From positions 1 through 64,000 of the forward strand of contig VBNH01000042.1 of assembly GCA_005878095.1 (NCBI GenBank): a stretch of 64,000 nucleotides of DNA, read 5' to 3'. Below are positions 29,184 through 36,867 of this stretch, piece by piece. Position 1 is the stretch's first letter. Each line of letters starts with the position of its first letter. The notes beneath the pieces are model-generated. The model did no database searches and had not been told where the DNA came from. It saw only the letters and a list, made by a program, of their open reading frames with translations. The position numbers and the translations under genes are program-made. Origin of the DNA: Gammaproteobacteria bacterium (GTDB lineage: Bacteria; Pseudomonadota; Gammaproteobacteria; Steroidobacterales; Steroidobacteraceae).

Positions 29184-29258
29184 ATGACCTGGGTGACTCC
29201 TGCTGCGATTGACTTGCGACTTGGCTTCGAGATTACCTCCTACGTGGCCCATCGCTGA
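29184..29258 (+). CDS. pqqA: PQQ precursor peptide PqqA
   Basis: This is a 24-residue peptide from an ATG at 29184, with a CAGGAG ribosome-binding site 7 bases upstream. It begins MTWVTPAAIDLRLGFE and contains Glu16 and Tyr20 in the spacing E-x3-Y, the two residues cross-linked to build pyrroloquinoline quinone. Length and the DLRLGFEIT core match the family closely. The processing genes pqqBCDE are not next to it, so this is an orphan or extra copy. PQQ is the cofactor of the XoxF dehydrogenase encoded 5.6 kb downstream. A hairpin directly follows the gene. Confidence 0.9.
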   Translation: MTWVTPAAIDLRLGFEITSYVAHR

Positions 29259-29266
29259 TCGCGCCG

Positions 29267-29298
29267 GCCGCCCGCTGTCAGCGCGGGCGGCTCTTTAC
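29267..29298 (+). terminator. terminator-like hairpin after pqqA
   Basis: GCCGCCCGC and GCGGGCGGC form a 9-bp stem with a 7-base loop, followed by TCTTTA. It lies 8 bases after the pqqA stop and may make pqqA a separate short transcript or reduce read-through. Confidence 0.6.
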
Positions 29299-29405
29299 CT
29301 GATGCCGCTCGGTATCCAACGGGTGCAGATCCGCGTATTGCGTGCACGCGGCAAGAGAGCGTAACGGCGCGCGCGCCTGCTGACGCGCGCGGTTGTGGGG
29401 TGTTC

Positions 29406-30470
29406 ATGCGCCCGACTCGAACCCTGGCTGCGACGGCGCTGGCCGTCTGCGTCCTTCTGGCCGGCGCCGCGCTCACCCGCACGCCAGCGCCGGCAGCAGC
29501 CGCGGCGCAGCCCGAATTCGGCGGTCAATGCGCGCTCGGGCTGGCCGAGGGGCATTCGATCGCGACGGACTGCTCGATCAGCTGGACGGCACGCGACGGC
29601 AAGCTCTACTGCTTCAGCAGCGAGCAGGCCAGGAAGCAGTTCCTCGAGGACCCGCAGGGCAACATCCAGCGTGCGCTCGACTTCAGCGCGGCCGGCGCGG
29701 TGCAGGCGACCGGCGAACGCATGGACGCGTACAAGACCGAAGAGGTCGAGACCTTTGTCTCGCGCGCCATCGCCGAGACGGTCGCGCACAACGGCGGCAT
29801 CTTCCCGCTCGTCGACCCGGTGAGTGGCGCGACGCTCAGGCTGATCTATGAAAAAATCGACTTCACGCGCACGCTCCACGGCTATGGCTTCTTTCCGGAC
29901 GTGATCTTCCACGCACAGGACGATGCGCAGAAGCGCTATCTGATCGACTTCTGGGTCAAGCCGGGAGCGGACAAGCTCGAGATCGTCGATACCCGCATCC
30001 GCAAGGCGCCCAGGCGCGAGGGCACGGCGTGGACGCTGCAGACCCGCCAGCCGATTCCGTGGTGGTGGATTCCGGCATCGGAGCATCCCGGCAAGACCGA
30101 GCAGACGCGCGGGTGGGAAGTGATGTCGGCGGTGGAAGAGAGCGTCGTGCAGAGGCGCGATCCGAAGCAGGGGACCATGAAGCTCAAGGACCCCGTGACC
30201 GGCGAGACGCTCCAACTGGACTTCGTAGGTACTCACCAGCCCGTGCGTCGCCTGGCGCAGGACGGTCGCTACTTCGCGTGCACGGATTTCCGCAAGGCCG
30301 GCACGACCGACCAGTTCTACGACATCGACTTCTGGGTAAACGAGCACGGCGGCAAGCTGACGGTGGACGAGATCCGCTTGCACAAGGTGCCGGTGAAGCA
30401 GGAGGACGGCACCTGGGTGCAGAAGTCGCGCTACAACTTCGACGATCTCAAGTTCGACGTCGTGCCCTAG
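29406..30470 (+). CDS. secreted YHS-like protein with a duplicated C-terminal domain
   Basis: The 354-residue protein has a signal peptide (residues 1-35, ending AAAAA). A Cys-containing N-terminal part (GQCALGLAEGHSIATDC... KLYCFSSEQARKQFLEDP) resembles YHS-type metal-binding modules. Two copies of an about 80-residue domain follow. Both start DPV[ST]GxTLxL and contain DFWV and a KLxxxxxRxxKxP...GTW core (about residues 138-205 and 259-340). Function is unknown. The position between pqqA and the RND pump and xoxF suggests a periplasmic role, perhaps metal handling, in the island. A GTG at 29400 is an alternative start. Confidence 0.72.
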   Translation: MRPTRTLAATALAVCVLLAGAALTRTPAPAAAAAQPEFGGQCALGLAEGHSIATDCSISWTARDGKLYCFSSEQARKQFLEDPQGNIQRALDFSAAGAVQATGERMDAYKTEEVETFVSRAIAETVAHNGGIFPLVDPVSGATLRLIYEKIDFTRTLHGYGFFPDVIFHAQDDAQKRYLIDFWVKPGADKLEIVDTRIRKAPRREGTAWTLQTRQPIPWWWIPASEHPGKTEQTRGWEVMSAVEESVVQRRDPKQGTMKLKDPVTGETLQLDFVGTHQPVRRLAQDGRYFACTDFRKAGTTDQFYDIDFWVNEHGGKLTVDEIRLHKVPVKQEDGTWVQKSRYNFDDLKFDVVP

Positions 30471-30494
30471 TAGAAGGTCGTGCCCCAGTAGAAG
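30459..30494 (+). repeat. 18-bp tandem direct repeat at a gene junction
   Basis: GTCGTGCCCTAGTAGAAG is followed at once by the same 18 bases with one change (C for T). The first copy holds the stop codon of the YHS-like gene; the second supplies the bases just before the adaptor gene start. Confidence 0.9.
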
Positions 30495-30495
30495 A

Positions 30496-31443
30496 ATGTC
30501 CTGGCGTCGCCGCGGTTCGGTCAAGGTCCCGACCCCACTGGTGCTGCTGCTGGCAGGGGTGGCCCATGCGCACGGACCCCCGGCGCTCGCGCTGACTGAC
30601 GCGCAACAGCGCGCCGCGGGCGTGCGGGTCGAACATCCGGTTGCAATGGCGAACGTGCCGCAGGTGGAGGCCTACGGTCTGGTCCTCGATCCGGCGGCGC
30701 TCGTCACCGACATGGGCCGGATGGAGGGCACGCAGGCCGCCTGGCATGCAGCGCAGGCGGACGCCGTGCGCCTGGCCGGGCTCTACCGGGACAACCTGAA
30801 CGCATCGCTCAGGTCCCTGCAGCTGGCGCAGGCGCAGGAGAGTGAGACCGGCGCGCAGGCACGGGCGGCTGCGGCGACGTTCGCGCTGCAGTGGGGGCCG
30901 GTAGCTGCGCTCGGCGCTCAGAAACGCCATGCCCTCATCGACGCCTTGAGCGCGAACCGCCAGCTCCTGGTGCGCGCCGGGCTCCCCGGACAGCACCTGG
31001 CGGACTCGGTGGGCCCCCGGGCGCTGCTGGACATCGACGGTGTGAACGTCGCGGCGCGCGTGCTCGGATCGCTGCCAAGAACCGACCCGCAGCTGCAGGG
31101 CGCCGCCTGGCTGCTCGCAGTCGATAGCGCGCCGGCGGGACTCGGACCGGGCGCGCACGTGCGGGTGCTGCTCGAGCGCGCGCCGGTCAAGGGCCTGCTG
31201 GTGCCGGCGGTGGCGCTGCTGTACGGCGAGAGCGGTGCCTACGTGTACCGTCACGTCGGCCGGAACCCCGGCGGCAAGCAGCAGTACGAGGCGGCCGCGG
31301 TGCAACTGCTCGCGGCCATGGGCGACGGCTGGCTGGTGAGCGGACTCAACGCCGCCGACGCCATCGTGGTGCAGGGCGCCGGCGTCCTGTGGTCGCTGCA
31401 GGGGATCAGCACCTTCTCGGCCGCGGAAGAAGAGCACGACTGA
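30496..31443 (+). CDS. RND efflux periplasmic adaptor subunit (short)
   Basis: The 315-residue membrane-fusion protein has a signal-like N-terminus (PLVLLLAGVAHAHG). An opening segment fits CusB/CzcB (LTDAQQRAAGVRVEHPV), a short alpha-helical hairpin lies near residues 75-130, and the beta-barrel part includes PVKGLLVPAVALLYGESGAYVY. It is shorter than usual adaptors (about 380-500). The stop is 4 bases before the RND gene, so both are made together. No outer-membrane factor gene is present in the window. Confidence 0.8.
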   Translation: MSWRRRGSVKVPTPLVLLLAGVAHAHGPPALALTDAQQRAAGVRVEHPVAMANVPQVEAYGLVLDPAALVTDMGRMEGTQAAWHAAQADAVRLAGLYRDNLNASLRSLQLAQAQESETGAQARAAAATFALQWGPVAALGAQKRHALIDALSANRQLLVRAGLPGQHLADSVGPRALLDIDGVNVAARVLGSLPRTDPQLQGAAWLLAVDSAPAGLGPGAHVRVLLERAPVKGLLVPAVALLYGESGAYVYRHVGRNPGGKQQYEAAAVQLLAAMGDGWLVSGLNAADAIVVQGAGVLWSLQGISTFSAAEEEHD

Positions 31444-31447
31444 GCCC

Positions 31448-34400
31448 ATGCTTGCCGCCAGCGTCCGTGGCTCGATCGCGCATCCGAAGATAGTCACGGC
31501 ACTCTCGCTGCTGATTGCGCTGTTCGGCGTCAACGCGCTCCTGAACGCGCGGCTCGACGTGTTTCCCGACTTCGCCCCGCCGCACGTGCTGGTGCAGACC
31601 GAGGCGCCGGGGCTGGATGCCACTCAGGTCGAGGCGCTGGTGACGCGACCGCTCGAGGGCCTGCTCGCCGGCGCCGAGAGCATCGCCGCCATCCGCTCGA
31701 CCTCGAGCCAGGGACTGTCGGCCATTCAGGTCGTCTTCGGCGCAGCCGGTGACCCGTATCGACAGCGCCAGGTGATCACCGAACGCCTGGCACAGGCCGG
31801 GGCACTCCTGCCGGCCGGCGCCGGGCCGCCGCTTCTGTCGCCGCTCAGCTCCTCGATGGAGTACCTGCTGCATTTCGGCTTCACGAGCGATCGGCTCTCG
31901 CCGCTGGAACTGCGTGATCTCATCCGCTGGACGGTCAAGCCGCAGATCCTCGCCGTTCCCGGGGTCGCGCAGGCGCAGATCTTCGGCGGCGATTCCCGGG
32001 AACGGCAGCTGCTGATCGACCCGCTCAGGCTGCAGGCGGCCGGGGTCACGCTCGATGAGGTGTACGAGGCGGTGCGCCGCGCGACCGAGCTCATCGGCGG
32101 CGGCTACCTGGAGACCGCCACTCAGCGCATCGTCCTGCAGGCCCAGGCGCCGGGCGATTCACCGCAAGCGCTCGCGCAGGCCGTGATCACCGCGCGCGAG
32201 GGCGTGCCACTGCGCCTCGGCGACGTCGCCACGGTGCAGGACGGCGCGGCGCCGCGCATCGGCGATGCGATGATCGGCGGACGCCCCGGGATACTCGTGG
32301 AGACCTCGACCCAGTTCGGCGCCAACACTCTCGAGGTGTCGTATGCGCTCGAGAACCGCCTCGCCACGCTCGCCCCGGCGCTCGCGGAGCGGGGTGTGCA
32401 ATACCATCCGGCGCTCCTGAGGCCGGCGAGCTTCATCGAGAGCGCGATCGCGAAGCTGCGCAATTCCCTGTTGGTCGGGGCAGTGCTGGTGGTCGCGCTG
32501 CTGCTCGTTACGCTGCGTGACTGGCGGGGCGCGCTGATCTCGTTCAGCTCGATTCCGGTGTCGCTGCTCGCGACGGTGTGGGTTCTCATGAGCCGCGGCA
32601 TCTCGCTCAATACGATGAGCCTGGGCGGGCTGGTCGTTGCGCTCGGGGTCGTCGTCGACGATGCAGTGATCGATGTCGAGAACATCACGCGCCGGCGGCG
32701 GGAGGCGCCGCCCGGCACCGACGGCCGCCGGCTCCTCATCGATGCATCGCTCGAGGTCAGGCGCCCGGTGTTCTACGCCACCGCAGCGGTGGCCGTGGCG
32801 TTTCTGCCGATCTTCATGCTGTCCGGACTCCAGGGGTCGTTCTTCCGGCCGCTGGCGATGGCCTTCATGCTGGCGGTCGGCCTGTCGTTGCTGGTCGCCA
32901 TGAGCGCCACGCCGGCGCTGTGCGCGCTCCTCATGGGCCGCTACGTGCCGCGACCGGAGGCGCTCTGGCTGCGCCGCTGCAAGACGCTGCAGCACCAGGC
33001 CATCGCCCGCCTGCATGCACGCCCGCTGTGGGTTCTCGTCACCCTGCTGTTGACGGGGGCCGTGGGCGCCGTGCTGCTGCCTGCACTGGGTGCGCGGCTC
33101 CTGCCGGACTTCCGCGAGGACTACCTGATCGCCCACGCCGCGCTGCGACCGGGCATCGCGCTCGAAGAGACCGCGCGCGTGGGCCGGCAGATCGCCGCCC
33201 GCCTCGCGGCCATCCGGGGCGTTCGCAGCGTCGCCGAGCAGATCGGACGCGCCGAGAACGGTCAGGATCCCGATGCGCCGAACAAGAGTGAGTTCGAGAT
33301 CCGGCTCGACCGCTCGCAGGGATTCACGGCCGAGCAACTCGACGCCAAGGTCCGCGCGGTGTTCGACGACTTTCCTAACCAGCTCGTCGAGATCTATTCA
33401 GTGCTCGTCGAGCGCATCGGCGAGACCCTGTCCGGCGAAGGCGCACCATTTTTCGTCAGCGTGTTCGGCCCGGATCTGGACGTGGACGATCGGGTGGCTG
33501 CCGACATTGCCGCGGTGCTGCAGCGTCTGCCGCAAACGGGTAACGTACGCCTCAAGACACCGCCGCGCCAGGTCCAGCTGCGCGTGGCGTTGCGCCCGGA
33601 CCGGCTGGTGCTCTACGGGCTGGACGCCTCCGCCGTGCTGCGCACGGTCAATGCGGCATTCCACGGAGCCTCCGTCGCCGAGCTCACCCGGGCCGATCGC
33701 AGCGTCCCCGTGACCGTGCACATCGCAGGCCTCCGTCCCACTCCCCGGAACGTCGGCGACCTGCTGCTGCGCGGCCGTGACGGGGCGCTGGTGCCGCTGT
33801 CCGCCGTCGCCACACTCGAGCTGGTGTCAGCGCGCAGCCTGATCGACCATGAGAGCGGACTGCGCCGCCAGATCGTCGTCGTCAATCCGAGGACTTCGGA
33901 TCAGGCGGGCTACGCGCGGGCGGCACGCGAGGCGGTGGCGGCGCACGTGCAGCTGCCCCCCGACGTCTACCTGCGTTACGGCGGCGAAGCTCCCGCGGTC
34001 GCGGCTGCCGAAAAAGACCTGCTGCTGCATGCGCTCGCCGCCTTCGTGCTGATCGTGCTGCTGCTGGCGCTTGCCTTCGGCCGCGCCCGCCACGTTCTGC
34101 TGGTGCTCGTCGCCCTGCCGAGCGCGCTGCTCGGCGGCGTGGCCGCCGTGGCGGTCACCGGCGACACGCTGTCGCTTGGAGCGATGGTGGGCTTCATCGC
34201 CCTGTTCGGCATGGCGGCGCGCAACACGATCCTGCTCATCTCCCACTACGACCACCTGGTCGCGGTTGAAGGACAGCCGTGGGGACTCGCGAGCGCGGCG
34301 CGCGGCGCGGCGGAGCGGCTCACGCCGGTCCTGCTCACGGCCTCGCTCACGGCGCTTGCCCTGTTACCGGTCGCCATTCAGCTGCGCCAGCCCGGGCACG

Positions 34401-34522
34401 AGATCGAGGGGCCGATGGCGGTCGTGATCCTGGGAGGACTCGTCTCCTCGACGCTCGTCACTCTCCTCCTCATCCCGCCGCTGGCCGCGCGCTGGCTGCG
34501 CCCCGGCGAAGTCAAGCTCTAG
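31448..34522 (+). CDS. CzcA/CusA-family RND efflux transporter
   Basis: This 1024-residue inner-membrane proton-driven pump has the heavy-metal-efflux RND layout: a first helix at 15-30, the FPDFAPPHVLVQTEAPGL entry, a large periplasmic loop, then helices from about residue 338. Motifs include GGLVVALGVVVDDAVIDVENI in helix 4, whose acidic residues relay protons, and LGAMVGFIALFGMAARNTILL near the C-terminus. A metal or small-molecule substrate cannot be read from the sequence. The setting, between a metal-binding-like protein and a lanthanide-type dehydrogenase, makes metal export or homeostasis attractive. Confidence 0.9.
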   Translation: MLAASVRGSIAHPKIVTALSLLIALFGVNALLNARLDVFPDFAPPHVLVQTEAPGLDATQVEALVTRPLEGLLAGAESIAAIRSTSSQGLSAIQVVFGAAGDPYRQRQVITERLAQAGALLPAGAGPPLLSPLSSSMEYLLHFGFTSDRLSPLELRDLIRWTVKPQILAVPGVAQAQIFGGDSRERQLLIDPLRLQAAGVTLDEVYEAVRRATELIGGGYLETATQRIVLQAQAPGDSPQALAQAVITAREGVPLRLGDVATVQDGAAPRIGDAMIGGRPGILVETSTQFGANTLEVSYALENRLATLAPALAERGVQYHPALLRPASFIESAIAKLRNSLLVGAVLVVALLLVTLRDWRGALISFSSIPVSLLATVWVLMSRGISLNTMSLGGLVVALGVVVDDAVIDVENITRRRREAPPGTDGRRLLIDASLEVRRPVFYATAAVAVAFLPIFMLSGLQGSFFRPLAMAFMLAVGLSLLVAMSATPALCALLMGRYVPRPEALWLRRCKTLQHQAIARLHARPLWVLVTLLLTGAVGAVLLPALGARLLPDFREDYLIAHAALRPGIALEETARVGRQIAARLAAIRGVRSVAEQIGRAENGQDPDAPNKSEFEIRLDRSQGFTAEQLDAKVRAVFDDFPNQLVEIYSVLVERIGETLSGEGAPFFVSVFGPDLDVDDRVAADIAAVLQRLPQTGNVRLKTPPRQVQLRVALRPDRLVLYGLDASAVLRTVNAAFHGASVAELTRADRSVPVTVHIAGLRPTPRNVGDLLLRGRDGALVPLSAVATLELVSARSLIDHESGLRRQIVVVNPRTSDQAGYARAAREAVAAHVQLPPDVYLRYGGEAPAVAAAEKDLLLHALAAFVLIVLLLALAFGRARHVLLVLVALPSALLGGVAAVAVTGDTLSLGAMVGFIALFGMAARNTILLISHYDHLVAVEGQPWGLASAARGAAERLTPVLLTASLTALALLPVAIQLRQPGHEIEGPMAVVILGGLVSSTLVTLLLIPPLAARWLRPGEVKL

Positions 34523-34648
34523 CCGATCGCCCCGCCGCGCGCTCAGGTGCCGGGGCGTCGTGCCGCGCCTCTCGTTGACGAGGAGGGCGTTGCGCGCTGC
34601 ATCAATCACCGGGCGCCTGCAGGCGATACGTAAGTGCTCGGAGCGCGT

Positions 34649-34664
34649 GTGTCACATTCGACAC
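34649..34664. promoter_or_regulatory. inverted repeat, possible activator-binding site
   Basis: GTGTC and GACAC are separated by six bases, about 110-125 bases upstream of the sigma-54 promoter. That is a usual distance for the upstream activating site of a sigma-54 activator. Binding by the regulator encoded at 40617 is inferred. I did not find an identical copy upstream of frmA. Confidence 0.45.
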
Positions 34665-34772
34665 GACTCTGTGGCGGGCGCGACGCTTGGCCGCCCGCCG
34701 GCGCGAGGATGGTTCCGCGCCTGACGGGACAAGCCTATGATACGCGAGCTTTTCTTGCAGCGAGTGCGGCAC

Positions 34773-34788
34773 TGGCACGGCACCTGCT
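34773..34788 (+). promoter_or_regulatory. sigma-54 (-24/-12) promoter of xoxF
   Basis: TGGCAC-N5-CTGCT matches the consensus TGGCAC-N5-TTGCW at all but one position, with the invariant GG (34774-34775) and GC (34786-34787) 10 bases apart. The start of transcription would fall near 34799, giving a leader of about 105 bases before xoxF. An enhancer-binding activator with a GAFTGA loop is encoded 5.8 kb downstream. Confidence 0.78.
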
Positions 34789-34902
34789 AGAGGAACACCG
34801 GTCGCAAGGCTACGTCGCGGCGTCACGCTAGAGGGTGCGCCGTCGCCGGGGGCGGGGCGCTCGGACAATCTAACGATACAACGCGAATCGAGGAGACTGC
34901 GT

Positions 34903-36765
34903 ATGCAATTCGATTCAAAGGGAAGGCTATGGAGGATGTTGGCAATCCTCGCACTCGTGGGCGGGTGCACCGCGGCGATCAGTGACGAGGTCACCGACCG
35001 CGCCAAGGACCCTGATCTGTGGGCGGCGCCCGGCGGCGACCAGGCCCTAACACGGCACAGCCGGCTGAAGGACATCACGACGGCGAACGTCAAGGGCCTG
35101 CAGATGGTCTGGTCGCAGTCGAGCGGAACCCTGCGCGGCCACGAGGGCCAGCCGCTGGTCGTCACCGTCGGCAACACTCCCATGATGTACATGGAGAGCG
35201 GCTGGCCGAACATCATTCAGGCGCTCGACCTCACCGATCCGGACCATCCGCGAGAGGTCTGGAACTACAAGAAGGCTACCAATCGCGATGATTCGGCGGT
35301 TCCGCGGGCCTGCTGCGATACCGTCAACCGCGGGCCGTCCTACGCGGACGGCAAGCTGGTGTTCGGCACCCTCGATGGCTTCGTCATCGCGCTCGACGCC
35401 AGGACCGGCAAGGAGGTCTGGGTCGTCAAGCACGCCTACCCCGCCAAGGGCGAGACCATCACACCGGCGCCGCTCATTGCCGACGGCAAGGTGGTGATCG
35501 GCTTCGGTGGCGATGAGTTCGCCGCCCGTGGTCGCCTGACCGCCTACGACCTCGCGAGCGGCCAGAAGGTCTGGGAGTGCCACAGCACCGGCAGCGACAA
35601 GGACGTGTGCCTGACGCCGGCCACCAACAAGGCGCACCCCGAATACGGCAAGGCCGGGTCGGATGTCGGTATCCACAGCTATCCCGGTGACGAGTGGCAG
35701 CGCGGCGGCGGGGCGATGTGGGGCTTTTACAGCTACGATCCGGAGCTGCACCTCGTCTATGCCTCGACCGGCAACCCCGGCCTGTGGAGCCCGTCCTATC
35801 GCTGCAGTGAGAAGACCCACGAGGCCTGCAACACCGGCAAGCAGGACAACAAGTGGTCGATGTCGATCTTCGCGCGCAAGCTCGACACCGGTGAGGCGGT
35901 CTGGGCGTACCAGATGACGCCGTTCGATCAGTGGGACTACGACGGCATCAACGAGAACATGCTCGAGGACCTGACGGTCGACGGCAAGGCGCGCAAGGTG
36001 CTCGTCCACTTCGACCGCAACGGCTTCGCCTACGTGCTCGACCGCACCGACGGCACGCTGCTGCGCGCTCACAAGTACGTGACGACGAACTGGGCGGAGA
36101 AGGTCGACATGAAGACCGGTCGCCCGATCAAGGTGAAGGAGCATTCACCGTTCGCGCCGGGCGGCAACACGCAGGCCTGCCCGTCGGCCATGGGCGGCAA
36201 GGACCAGCAGCCGTGCGCGATCGACCCGACCGAACCCGGCATGGCGTACTGCCCGACCAACAACTGGTGCATGGAAGACGAGCCCCAGGAGCGCTCGCAT
36301 ACGCAGCAGGGCACGGTGTACGTGTTCGCCAACGTGTACATGTACCCGGAGAAGCCCGGCATCACCGGTAAGTTCAAGAAGTTCAACTTCCTCACCGGCG
36401 AGACGGTGTGGGAAATTCCGGACCCGTATCCGAACTGGGGCGGAGCGCTGGTCACTGACGGCGGCCTGGCGTTCTACGGCAGCCTGAACGGCGACTTCCG
36501 CGCCGTCGACCGCGCCACCGGGGCAGTCCTGTGGCAGCGGCGTCTCGGCTCGGGCATCATCGGTAACCCGATCACCTACAAGATCGCCGGCAAGCAGTAC
36601 GTGTCGGTGTGGAGCGGCATAGGCGGCTGGATCGGATTGCCGGTCACGGCGGGCCTGGACCTCAGCGACAAGTTCGGCGCCATCGGTGCAACCGCCATGA
36701 CCAAGGCGGCGAACCTCGACAAGATTCCGATGGGCGGAACTCTCTACACGTTCCGTGTCGAATGA
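34903..36765 (+). CDS. xoxF: XoxF-type lanthanide-dependent PQQ methanol dehydrogenase
   Basis: This 620-residue quinoprotein oxidises methanol or other small alcohols in the periplasm using PQQ. It shows the vicinal disulfide Cys137-Cys138 (PRACCDTVNRG), Glu205, Asn291 (STGNPG) and WDYDGIN, with catalytic Asp345 and the extra Asp347. That second Asp marks lanthanide-using XoxF enzymes; calcium MxaF has Ala there. A Cys-bearing insert around residues 299-312 (SYRCSEKTHEACNTG) sets it apart from well-known XoxF proteins. The N-terminus fits a lipobox (LVGGC, Cys22). The start is supported by GAGGAG, and a sigma-54 promoter lies 115 bases upstream. Methanol as substrate is inferred from the formaldehyde-handling neighbours. 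Confidence 0.93.
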   Translation: MQFDSKGRLWRMLAILALVGGCTAAISDEVTDRAKDPDLWAAPGGDQALTRHSRLKDITTANVKGLQMVWSQSSGTLRGHEGQPLVVTVGNTPMMYMESGWPNIIQALDLTDPDHPREVWNYKKATNRDDSAVPRACCDTVNRGPSYADGKLVFGTLDGFVIALDARTGKEVWVVKHAYPAKGETITPAPLIADGKVVIGFGGDEFAARGRLTAYDLASGQKVWECHSTGSDKDVCLTPATNKAHPEYGKAGSDVGIHSYPGDEWQRGGGAMWGFYSYDPELHLVYASTGNPGLWSPSYRCSEKTHEACNTGKQDNKWSMSIFARKLDTGEAVWAYQMTPFDQWDYDGINENMLEDLTVDGKARKVLVHFDRNGFAYVLDRTDGTLLRAHKYVTTNWAEKVDMKTGRPIKVKEHSPFAPGGNTQACPSAMGGKDQQPCAIDPTEPGMAYCPTNNWCMEDEPQERSHTQQGTVYVFANVYMYPEKPGITGKFKKFNFLTGETVWEIPDPYPNWGGALVTDGGLAFYGSLNGDFRAVDRATGAVLWQRRLGSGIIGNPITYKIAGKQYVSVWSGIGGWIGLPVTAGLDLSDKFGAIGATAMTKAANLDKIPMGGTLYTFRVE

Positions 36766-36789
36766 GCATGGTGAAGGCAAGTTGAGTGG

Positions 36790-36820
36790 GAAGCGCCCGG
36801 TCTTCAAGACCGGGCGCTTC
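36790..36820 (+). terminator. strong hairpin between xoxF and the xoxJ-like gene
   Basis: GAAGCGCCCGGTCTT and AAGACCGGGCGCTTC form a 15-bp near-perfect palindrome separated by one base, 25 bases after the xoxF stop. Only a short ATTT follows, so it may act mainly as a partial terminator or 3' stabiliser that sets xoxF expression above the downstream genes. Confidence 0.65.
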
Positions 36821-36867
36821 ATTTCGGGCCGCGACTCGCCGCGGCCCGGCACCCTGGGAGCTAAGCG

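Larger units (their letters stand above)
34523..34902. other. regulatory region upstream of xoxF (380 bases)
   Basis: No gene is recognised. The region contains a possible terminator stem after the RND gene (CGCCCCG/CGGGGCG, 7 bp with a long loop), a 12-bp palindrome CGCCTGCAGGCG at 34614-34625, a GTGTC/GACAC inverted repeat at 34649-34664 and a sigma-54 promoter at 34773-34788. The ribosome-binding site of xoxF (GAGGAG) lies at its end. Confidence 0.7.

Noticed and set aside
34634-34831. 65-codon plus-strand frame upstream of xoxF
   Set aside because: It covers the sigma-54 promoter and palindromes, has no ribosome-binding site and no recognisable protein features.
36847-36862. Third sigma-54-like site (CGGCAC-N5-GAGCT, GG-N10-GC) before the xoxJ-like gene
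   Set aside because: The predicted transcription start would fall after the ATG at 36868, and the -12 element is poor.
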